The translations under genes were made by a program, and so were the position numbers. Positions 1 through 6,693 of a stretch of 8,002 nucleotides of DNA are shown in pieces (within the stretch, counting starts at the first letter, position 1; each line of letters begins with the position of its first letter). This stretch comes from Enterococcaceae bacterium. Lineage in GTDB: Bacteria > Bacillota > Bacilli > Lactobacillales > Catellicoccaceae. A model generated the notes under the pieces. That model was not told the origin of the DNA. It saw nothing but the letters and a program-made list of their open reading frames with translations, and ran no database searches. The stretch is taken from NCBI GenBank assembly GCA_030150665.1, contig JASLFJ010000154.1:1-8002 (forward strand). The letters run 5' to 3'.

Positions 1-816
1 AAAGGGGTATCTAAACAGCTTTTACCGATCTACGATAAACCGATGATCTACTATCCGCTTTCAGTCTTAATGTTAGCCGGCATTCGTGACGTCCTCATTA
101 TTAGTACGCCGGAAGATATTAGCGGTTATCAACGTTTATTAGATGATGGCTCCCAATTTGGGATCTCTATTGAATATGCGATTCAACCAAGCCCCGATGG
201 CTTAGCCCAAGCTTTCATTATTGGAGAAGAGTTTATTGGTGATAGTAACGTCTGTTTAGTTTTAGGCGATAATATCTTCTATGGTCAAGGCTTTACCCCT
301 ATGCTCAAGCAAGCAGTCAATCGCACTAAAGGGGCAACTGTTTTTGGTTACCAAGTCAAAGATCCAGAGCGCTTTGGTATTGTAGAATTTAATGAGCAAT
401 ATCAGGCTATTTCCTTAGAAGAGAAGCCAGAAAAACCCAAGTCAAACTTTGCCGTAACAGGTCTCTACTTCTACGATAATGATGTAATTGAAATCGCCAA
501 AAATGTAAAACCATCTCACCGTGGAGAGTTAGAAATTACCTCTGTAAACCAAGCCTATCTAGAACGTGGTGATCTTAATGTTGAATTGATGGGGAGAGGC
601 TTTGCCTGGCTCGATACTGGGACTCATGAAAGTCTCTTAGAAGCCGGTATGTTTGTGGAAACTATCGAGAAACGCCAAGGGTATAAAATCGCATGCTTGG
701 AAGAGATCGCCTTTAATAACGGATGGTTAACCGCAGAAGATCTATTAGCAATTGGGGAGAGCATGGACAAGAATGCTTATGGTCAATATCTAATCTCATT
801 GGTTAAAGGAAATTAA
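1..816 (+). CDS. rmlA: Glucose-1-phosphate thymidylyltransferase RmlA (5' end outside window)
   Basis: This cytoplasmic enzyme joins dTTP and glucose 1-phosphate to give dTDP-glucose, the entry point for dTDP-deoxysugars. The frame is open from base 1, and the residues before the first ATG (43), VSKQLLPIYDKPMIYYPL, are the conserved RmlA N-terminal region. The ATG at 43 is therefore an internal methionine, and roughly the first 20 residues, including the GGxGTRL nucleotide-binding loop, lie upstream. Visible family motifs, numbered within the 271-residue fragment, are LGDNIFYG near 88-95, EEKP near 140-143, GELEIT near 176-181 and WLDTGTHESLLEA near 203-215. The C-terminus looks complete for a protein of about 290 residues. 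The stop codon directly abuts the start of the aminotransferase gene, so the dTDP-glucose made here probably feeds that pathway. Its G+C content is visibly higher than that of the genes that follow. The identification is very secure; it could also be called rfbA or rffH. Confidence 0.96.
   Translation, partial: KGVSKQLLPIYDKPMIYYPLSVLMLAGIRDVLIISTPEDISGYQRLLDDGSQFGISIEYAIQPSPDGLAQAFIIGEEFIGDSNVCLVLGDNIFYGQGFTPMLKQAVNRTKGATVFGYQVKDPERFGIVEFNEQYQAISLEEKPEKPKSNFAVTGLYFYDNDVIEIAKNVKPSHRGELEITSVNQAYLERGDLNVELMGRGFAWLDTGTHESLLEAGMFVETIEKRQGYKIACLEEIAFNNGWLTAEDLLAIGESMDKNAYGQYLISLVKGN
805..810 (+). promoter_or_regulatory. Ribosome binding site of the aminotransferase gene
   Basis: AAAGGA sits six bases before the ATG at 817, inside the last codons of rmlA. 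It supports ATG 817 as the start and suggests independent ribosome loading as well as coupling to rmlA translation. Confidence 0.6.
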
Positions 817-1926
817 ATGTCACAAGATCATAAAATTTTTGTTACCCAACCTTCTTTACCTCCATTAGAAGAATTTATTCCTTATCTAGAAAAAATTTGG
901 GACAGTAAATTTCTAACTAACGGCGGACCAATGCATCAAGCTTTAGAAGAAGCACTATGTAAATATTTAAATGTTCCCTACATCTCACTATTTAATAATG
1001 GAACAAATGCCCTATTAACCGCGCTCCAATGCTATGGGCTGTCTGGCGAAGTGATTACAACACCCTATTCTTTTGTCGCAACTTCCCATGCTTTAGTATG
1101 GAATAATCTAACGCCAGTATTTGTAGATATCGATCCTTTAACTCTCAATATCGATCCCTATAAAATTGAAGAAGCCATTACTGATAAAACAACCGCAATA
1201 TTAGCTGTCCATTGTTATGGCAACCCTTGCGACACAGAAAAAATTGCTAAGATTGCAAAAAAATATAACTTAAAAGTAATCTATGATGCTGCCCATGCCT
1301 TTGCTGTTGAGGATCTCAACGGCAGTATCTTGAATTATGGCGATTTAAGTATATTAAGCTTTCATGCTACAAAAGTATTTAATACATTTGAAGGTGGCGC
1401 AATAATCTCTCATGATTTAGAAACAAAGCAGAAAATAGATCAATTAAAAAACTTTGGTATCACTAGTGAAATAGAAGTATCAGAGATTGGTAGCAACGGG
1501 AAAATGAGCGAGGTAAATGCTGCCTTTGGACTGTTGCAACTCAATTATGTCGATCAATTTATAAATTCTCGCAAAAAAATTGCCGATATATATATGGAAC
1601 AATTGAAAGAGATTCCAGGTATCTCGTGTATCCTAGATTTAAATGTACAAAAACATAACTACTCTTATTTCCCTATTCTCCTTAATGAATTGCAATATGG
1701 TAAAGAACGAGACTGGCTATATGAGGAATTAAAAAAACATGAAATCTATGCAAGACGATATTTTTACCCTCTGATAACTGATTTTTCTGCTTATAAAAAT
1801 TATTCAGATGTTTCATTATCAATAGCAACGAAAGCCTCCAATCAAGTTTTATGCTTACCTATCTATTCAGATTTAACAGATCATGATGCTTATAAAGTCA
1901 TTCGCGTAATTAAGGGAGAACTATGA
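817..1926 (+). CDS. vioA: PLP-dependent sugar aminotransferase, VioA-like (dTDP-4-amino-4,6-dideoxyglucose transaminase)
   Basis: This is a DegT/DnrJ/EryC1/StrS family aminotransferase of 369 residues, a normal length. The probable reaction is glutamate-dependent amination of dTDP-4-keto-6-deoxyglucose to dTDP-4-amino-4,6-dideoxy-D-glucose (dTDP-viosamine, Qui4N). Visible features are the N-terminal LTNGGPMHQALEE segment (34-46), NNGTNAL (60-66), TTPYSFVAT (81-89), YDAAHAF (156-162; D157 expected to contact the PLP pyridine nitrogen) and SFHATKVFNTFEGG (181-194), where K186 is the expected PLP Schiff-base lysine. NGKMSEVNAAFG (227-238) is the usual C-terminal substrate-side motif. The sequence reads most like VioA of O-antigen clusters. 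A 3-aminotransferase (FdtB/QdtB) is less likely because no 3,4-ketoisomerase gene is adjacent, and WecE-type formation of the galacto epimer cannot be excluded by eye. The gene starts immediately after rmlA and overlaps the next gene by four bases. Confidence 0.85.
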   Translation: MSQDHKIFVTQPSLPPLEEFIPYLEKIWDSKFLTNGGPMHQALEEALCKYLNVPYISLFNNGTNALLTALQCYGLSGEVITTPYSFVATSHALVWNNLTPVFVDIDPLTLNIDPYKIEEAITDKTTAILAVHCYGNPCDTEKIAKIAKKYNLKVIYDAAHAFAVEDLNGSILNYGDLSILSFHATKVFNTFEGGAIISHDLETKQKIDQLKNFGITSEIEVSEIGSNGKMSEVNAAFGLLQLNYVDQFINSRKKIADIYMEQLKEIPGISCILDLNVQKHNYSYFPILLNELQYGKERDWLYEELKKHEIYARRYFYPLITDFSAYKNYSDVSLSIATKASNQVLCLPIYSDLTDHDAYKVIRVIKGEL

Positions 1927-2627
1927 AACTGGCTATAATGCAACCTTATTTTTTTCCATATATTGGCTACTTTCAATTAATTTATGCTGTAGATAAATTT
2001 ATATTTTATGATGACGTCAATTATATTAAACAGGGTTGGATTAATCGTAATCAAATATTAATGAATTCAAAAGCAAGTATGTTTACCGTCCCTTTAATGA
2101 ATGCAAGCTCTAATAATTTGATTAAAGATGTATTAATAAGTGAGCAAAACTATATCAGATGGCGAGATAAGTTTTACAAATCTTTAATGTCTAGTTATTC
2201 CAAAGCACCAAATTATGAAGAAGTTTTAGTATTGATAAAAAGCATCATAGATCAACCTAATACGCTATCAATATCAGACTTAGCGATGAAAAGTGTCAAA
2301 AAAATTTTAGAGCATTTGAAAATTAAAAAAAATATTTCTTCGAGTCAAAGATTCAATAATAGAAACTTAAAGGCAAGTGAGAGAGTATTAGATATTTGTA
2401 AGAAAGAAAATGCTAAGACATATATAAATGCGATAGGTGGAAAAGATCTCTATTCTAAAGAGCTATTTAATGAAAATAATATCAATTTGTATTTTTTAAA
2501 AAGCGGGAATATTAGTTATCCTCAACTTTCTAATGATTTTGTTCCTAACCTATCAATAATAGATGTCTTGATGTTTAATTCACCCAAAGAAATCAACTCC
2601 ATGTTAAACAAATATATATTATTATGA
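1923..2627 (+). CDS. WbqC-like family protein, probable sugar N-modification role
   Basis: This 234-residue soluble protein has no signal peptide or membrane segments. The N-terminus IMQPYFFPYIGYFQLIYAVD (5-24) followed by FYDDVNYIKQGWINRNQI (28-45) is the hallmark of the WbqC-like family (Pfam WbqC). The C-terminal half has YINAIGGKDLYSKELF, also typical, and the length matches the family. The biochemical function of the family is not firmly established. From memory, it occurs in O-antigen clusters and has been proposed to transfer an amino acid such as glycine. Its place between the aminotransferase (ATGA overlap) and a GNAT acetyltransferase (ATGA overlap) fits a step acting on the 4-amino group of dTDP-Qui4N; this is inference from context. 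GGGAG at 1914-1918 precedes the start by four bases and supports ATG 1923. A wbq-type symbol is withheld because the orthology is not certain. Confidence 0.85.
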   Translation: MKLAIMQPYFFPYIGYFQLIYAVDKFIFYDDVNYIKQGWINRNQILMNSKASMFTVPLMNASSNNLIKDVLISEQNYIRWRDKFYKSLMSSYSKAPNYEEVLVLIKSIIDQPNTLSISDLAMKSVKKILEHLKIKKNISSSQRFNNRNLKASERVLDICKKENAKTYINAIGGKDLYSKELFNENNINLYFLKSGNISYPQLSNDFVPNLSIIDVLMFNSPKEINSMLNKYILL

Positions 2628-3058
2628 CCGTTAATATTAACAAAAAGATTAAAAATTTGATCCTGGCGGAGCAAAAAAAATACAATGGCAAATTTTTAGA
2701 AAATATAAAAACTGATGATTATATAGATAAGCTTTTCCAAAAAGCTGAAATATTATTTCACTACTATTCTAATGATATTGCTGGTTTTATAGCATTTTAT
2801 TGTAATGATTATATATCTAAAACATTATACATTACTTCGATTATTGTTGACCCTGCATATAGGGGGAAAAAAATAGGGTATTGTTTACTGAAAAGTGTAC
2901 AAGAAGTAGCAAAAGCAAGGGGGTTTATCAGTTGTAGATTAGAAGTTCATGTAGAAAATCAAATAGCCATTCGCCTTTATGAGAAATGTGGTTTTAAAAA
3001 AGAAAAATCTGAGAAATGCTCAGCCTATAAAGTTTATATGACATGTGATTTGATGTGA
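2624..3058 (+). CDS. GNAT-family N-acetyltransferase
   Basis: This is a 144-residue single-domain GNAT protein that would use acetyl-CoA to acylate an amino group. Motif A is visible at about 70-92: ITSIIVDPAYRGKKIGYCLL, with R80 and G85 in the pyrophosphate-binding loop; the usual middle glycine is K83, a common variation. Motif B is NQIAIRLYEKCGF (112-124), with N112 and Y119 at the usual positions. The first 45 residues lack recognisable motifs. In this operon the likely substrate is the amine of dTDP-Qui4N, or the free amine of an aminoacyl group attached to it by the WbqC-like protein. It is not VioB-like, since VioB is a hexapeptide-repeat (left-handed beta-helix) acetyltransferase. No convincing Shine-Dalgarno sequence is seen before ATG 2624, so translation probably depends on coupling through the ATGA overlap. 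The gene is very AT-rich (12 of 60 bases G+C at 2701-2760). Confidence 0.88.
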   Translation: MTVNINKKIKNLILAEQKKYNGKFLENIKTDDYIDKLFQKAEILFHYYSNDIAGFIAFYCNDYISKTLYITSIIVDPAYRGKKIGYCLLKSVQEVAKARGFISCRLEVHVENQIAIRLYEKCGFKKEKSEKCSAYKVYMTCDLM

Positions 3059-4548
3059 AAAATAATTTGATAGCAAACTATTTAAGTCAAGTATATACAG
3101 CTTTAATAGGCTTATTGATCCTTCCATTATATGTTAAGTATATGGGAGCAGAAGCTTATGGGCTTATTGGTTTTTTTACGATGATGCAGTCTATATTCAT
3201 GCTTTTAGATTTAGGTTTGACACCAACTATTAGCAGAGAAACTGCAAGATACCAAGCTAATGCGGTACTACCATTAGAATTTAAACAGCTCTACAAAATT
3301 CTGCATCTCCTCTTTATTGCTATTGCTGTTGTTGGAGGAGGAATATTAATAACTCTATCAGAGTATATAGCTGATCATTGGTTAACTATTGAAGAACTAA
3401 ATGTTTCAGATGTTATCTTCTCTATACAAGTAATGTCTATCTCCATAGCATTGAGATGGGTTTCCGGCCTCTATAAAGGTGTTATTACGGGATCTGAAAA
3501 AATTGCTTGGATGAGTTATTTCAATATTATTATTGCAACTTTAAGATTTATCGCAGTTTTTATTGTTATGTACATATGGGGATATACTATTAAAGTATAC
3601 TTTATATATCAATTGATTATTGCTGTCATCGAATTTATTGGGATGCGTTATAAGGCTGTTATAACTTTAAGCTTACCCTCTCAATCAATAAAATTATCAT
3701 TAGCACCTATAAAGTCTATTTTAAAATTCACTTTAACAATAGCTTTTACATCCGCAGTATGGGTTCTCATTACACAATCAGACAAATTTATTCTTTCAGG
3801 TATCCTGCCCTTAGACCAATATGGCTACTTTATTTTAGCTGTCAGTTTAGCTAGTGGTTTAACAATTATTAGTGGTCCTATCAGCACTGTAATTATGCCG
3901 CGAATGGCACATCTACATGCCCAAGACAATCACAAAGATTTGATACAAACGTACGAAAAAGCAACCCAAATGATTACAATAATTATTGGAAGTGCTGCAA
4001 TCACATTAATTGTTATGGCGAAAGAAACGTTAATTGCATGGACTAATAATCCTATAATTGTGAATGAATCAACTATTATTCTTCAGCTATATACTTTTGG
4101 AAATGCGTTACTTGCTTGGAATGCTTTTCCTTACTATTGGCAGTATGCGCATGGCAACTTAAGATATCATCTATTAAGTAACATATTTACTGTTATTATT
4201 TTAATTCCATCAATTATAATTTTTGCTTATTACTACGGTGCCATTGGCACAGGTAGCGTCTGGGTTGTTTTGAATATAGTAACACTACTGTTTTGGATTC
4301 CTTTCGTTCATAAAAAAATAGGTTATCACTATCATTCGAAATGGTTTATCCATTACATTTTAAAAATAATAATTCCAACTATTTTTGTTATTAGTTTAAT
4401 TTCATTATTATTGCCAGAATCTTCTAATAGATGGGTTAACTTATTTTATGTTGGCTTTATATCTATAATTACGCTTATAACTACTATTTCTTTTTCTAAC
4501 TTTCGCTCTGAAATCATTAAATATGCAAAACTCAAACTCAAATATTAA
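3055..4548 (+). CDS. wzx: O-antigen/polysaccharide repeat-unit flippase (Wzx-type)
   Basis: This 497-residue polytopic inner-membrane protein of the MOP/PST superfamily should flip the undecaprenyl-diphosphate-linked repeat unit from cytoplasm to periplasm. The N-terminus has the typical pattern: NYLSQVYTALIGLLILPLYV (first membrane segment), then MGAEAYGLIGFFTMMQS and LLDLGLTPTISRETARY. About 12-14 hydrophobic segments follow, including those near 98-110, 150-200, 225-275, 307-325 and 375-420, with a final pair near 435-485. It is at the long end for Wzx. The start is GTG 3055 in a GTGA overlap with the GNAT stop; no in-frame ATG gives a better N-terminus, and there is no clear Shine-Dalgarno sequence, so translational coupling is likely. 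The 3' end overlaps the next gene by 26 bases. The flippase identity is secure at superfamily level; the symbol is assigned from context (neighbouring polymerase and glycosyltransferases). Confidence 0.9.
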   Translation: MKNNLIANYLSQVYTALIGLLILPLYVKYMGAEAYGLIGFFTMMQSIFMLLDLGLTPTISRETARYQANAVLPLEFKQLYKILHLLFIAIAVVGGGILITLSEYIADHWLTIEELNVSDVIFSIQVMSISIALRWVSGLYKGVITGSEKIAWMSYFNIIIATLRFIAVFIVMYIWGYTIKVYFIYQLIIAVIEFIGMRYKAVITLSLPSQSIKLSLAPIKSILKFTLTIAFTSAVWVLITQSDKFILSGILPLDQYGYFILAVSLASGLTIISGPISTVIMPRMAHLHAQDNHKDLIQTYEKATQMITIIIGSAAITLIVMAKETLIAWTNNPIIVNESTIILQLYTFGNALLAWNAFPYYWQYAHGNLRYHLLSNIFTVIILIPSIIIFAYYYGAIGTGSVWVVLNIVTLLFWIPFVHKKIGYHYHSKWFIHYILKIIIPTIFVISLISLLLPESSNRWVNLFYVGFISIITLITTISFSNFRSEIIKYAKLKLKY

Positions 4549-5467
4549 AGTATCTGTATGCGTTGTAACTTACAATCAAGAAAAATATATCGGCGAATGT
4601 CTTGAAAGCTTAGTTACTCAAAAAACAGACTTTCCATTTGAAATTATTGTTGGAGATGATGCTTCAACTGATAACACCCCTAATATTATTCAGGAATATC
4701 AACAAAAGTATCCTGACATAATCATTCCTATACTACGACAAGAGAATCTAGGTCCAGTTGGGAATATTGTGGATATCTATAAAAGGGCTAAAGGTAAATA
4801 TATCGCTCACCTCGATGGAGATGATATGGCATTACCAGGAAAACTACAGATACAAGCTGATACCTTAGATAGTAATCCGGACTGCTCTATATGTGCTCAC
4901 AGAATGTACGCCGTAGAAGAAAAATCTGGAAAAATTAAGCGCATTTTATCTAAATTTGAGAAAAAAAAATTTCAACTTATCGACTTATATCTAATTAACC
5001 CGTTTATTATACATTCTTCAAAAATGTTTATTAATCAAATAAATGATTATATTAATAAAGTAGATTCTCAAACCTTAGACTTAGAACTACATATCTTCCA
5101 AGCTTATCAAGGCAATATATATATGATAGATAAAGTCCTAGGAAAGTATAGAGAATTTACAGGAATTACTTATCAAAATAGTACAATAAACCCATTAATT
5201 CCCCAAAGAATACAGTATTTATATAGTCAAATAGATATTACGATATTTAATAGGAAGGAAATAAATAAAATACATAAAAAATATGCACATATACTTTTAC
5301 AATACGCAAATCATTACATATTAAGAAATAATTTTCCCGAAGCAAAAAGATTTGTTATAAAATCGGGAAAGACAAAGAAATCTCTTAACTACTTCCTATT
5401 CCGATTAGGTATCCTTTTTCCTTCTCTTTTTCAATTCATCCTAAAAAAAAGAAAAAAAAATGAATAA
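4523..5467 (+). CDS. Glycosyltransferase family 2 (GT-A fold)
   Basis: This 314-residue cytoplasmic or membrane-associated glycosyltransferase should add one sugar to the growing lipid-linked repeat unit. The N-terminal GT-A domain is clear: VSVCVVTYNQEKYIGECLESL (10-30), IIVGDDASTDNT (41-52) with the nucleotide-binding aspartates D45 and D46, NLGPVGNI (75-82), and the metal-binding DxD in HLDGDD (D98, D100). DCSICAHRMY follows at 120-129. The C-terminal 150 residues are AT-rich and poorly conserved, ending in a basic tail (KKRKK) that could contact the membrane. The donor and acceptor sugars cannot be read from sequence. The start at ATG 4523 overlaps wzx by 26 bases and lacks a good Shine-Dalgarno sequence, but it is the first ATG before the conserved beta strand. 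The 3' end runs through long A tracts and overlaps wzy by eight bases. Confidence 0.92.
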   Translation: MQNSNSNIKVSVCVVTYNQEKYIGECLESLVTQKTDFPFEIIVGDDASTDNTPNIIQEYQQKYPDIIIPILRQENLGPVGNIVDIYKRAKGKYIAHLDGDDMALPGKLQIQADTLDSNPDCSICAHRMYAVEEKSGKIKRILSKFEKKKFQLIDLYLINPFIIHSSKMFINQINDYINKVDSQTLDLELHIFQAYQGNIYMIDKVLGKYREFTGITYQNSTINPLIPQRIQYLYSQIDITIFNRKEINKIHKKYAHILLQYANHYILRNNFPEAKRFVIKSGKTKKSLNYFLFRLGILFPSLFQFILKKRKKNE

Positions 5468-6693
5468 AAAAATTGTTATAAAACCTTTCTATATTATTTT
5501 TTCTTTATATTTATTTATGAATACATTCTACTTTATTAGGGGGTATAACGAAAACATATGGGTAATTGAAAGTATCCCAACAAACATAGAGTTCTCTTTT
5601 ATTCAAAAGGCATACTTATTATTCATAATTTCAATGCTTCTAATTGCCTTATTCTACTGGGCTATTAATAAAGTCAATAACAAAAGAACATTCTATTTTT
5701 CGGACAAATTTGGATGGTTTACGCTCATACTACAGATAAGTTATTTAATATACAATTACATTTTCAATACAAATATTGCTGGGCATCTTAAAGATTTCTC
5801 AAATGTAAATGCAATAGATAAAATATTTATGAGACTTCAGCCTGACTTAATTTTCATTGCCATAGCACCTGCCTTACGTAACTGCAAGTTATTTTACACG
5901 AATAGTGTAATATATATTATCTCAAATATTTTAAGGGGGATGGATGGGAGGGATATTTGTACTTGCTATAATAATACTATGTCGTTCTGGCGGAATAAAA
6001 ATCACTCGTAAATCTTTCTTTAAATACATAATTATAGGATTAATATTCATTAGTATATTACCCTTTGCAAATGAAGCAAAATGGATAATGAGGGATCAAG
6101 GTGAAATAGTTAATATTTTTAGAAATGTTTTTACGGAAAATTATTTATCACATCTACTGTCCACTCTAGATTATATTACTAATCGGTTCCAACATATTGA
6201 TAATATTGGTAATATTGCTTTAATTCTCGAAAAACAAAATATCTTTTATAGTGCATATCTTCAGGGTGATATTACCCCTTATTGGCAAGATGGTATGCTA
6301 CAAAATATTGTGAAAAAACTTTTAGGAATCGCCTCCTCACAACAGACAACTCTAAACTCATTTTCATTCAATCTTTTATTTTTTGAACCTATCGGATATA
6401 CCAGAAATATACATGTAGGCATAGCAAGCTGGTTTATTGTGTTATACGATAATTTTTTCGGTTTTATATTCTATATGTTCCTCGTAGTATTAGCTCCTGG
6501 ACTTTTTTTAGCAAAATATACCGATATAAAAGTAATTTCAATTTTAATGACTGGCGTTCTTTTATTTCTATTACACGGGTGGTTAGCTAGTTATATTGAT
6601 TTAGTCACGTATTTACTAATATTTGTAACAATGCGTAAAGTGAGAATTACTTTTAAGACATACAGTAAAACACAGGAAATGCCCTATGCCTAA
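5460..6693 (+). pseudogene. wzy: O-antigen polymerase Wzy, split by a +1 G frameshift
   Basis: Two overlapping open frames, 5460-6011 (183 residues) and 5944-6693 (249 residues), look like the two halves of one polytopic inner-membrane polymerase. Wzy joins repeat units in the periplasm, and such proteins are highly hydrophobic with little sequence identity between strains. The first half reads well up to about residue 160 (SVIYIISNILRG) and then turns hydrophilic and unlike a membrane protein (DGRDICTCYNNTMSFW). In the other frame the protein continues as WMGGIFVLAIIILC. Taking one G out of the GGGGG at 5935-5939 rejoins them as SNILRGWMGGIFVLAIIIL, an RGW-type loop within a membrane-helix region, and gives about 410 residues, a normal Wzy length. 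Hydrophobic segments lie near 9-27, 47-66, 86-102, 128-140 and 148-175 of the fused protein. A long loop then precedes three or four more at the C-terminus, the expected large periplasmic loop. The polymerase assignment rests on topology, length and position. The break could be a real mutation, phase variation or a homopolymer sequencing error. Confidence 0.8.
6674..6677 (+). promoter_or_regulatory. Ribosome binding site of the GT-B glycosyltransferase gene
   Basis: AGGA lies eight bases before ATG 6686, inside the end of wzy. It is one of the better Shine-Dalgarno matches in the distal part of the operon and decides the start, allowing this gene to be translated even if ribosomes leave wzy early because of the frameshift. 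Confidence 0.5.

Noticed and set aside
43..45. ATG 43 as the true start of rmlA
   Set aside because: The 14 codons before it are in frame and match the conserved RmlA sequence, so the gene begins upstream of the window.
817..1926. Aminotransferase as a 3-amino sugar enzyme (FdtB/QdtB type)
   Set aside because: No 3,4-ketoisomerase gene and no hexapeptide acetyltransferase is adjacent, and the sequence reads closer to VioA; not fully excluded.
5944..6693. The 249-residue frame as an independent membrane-protein gene
   Set aside because: It begins within a membrane segment, overlaps the previous frame by 68 bases, and joins it perfectly as one Wzy-length protein after removal of a single G.
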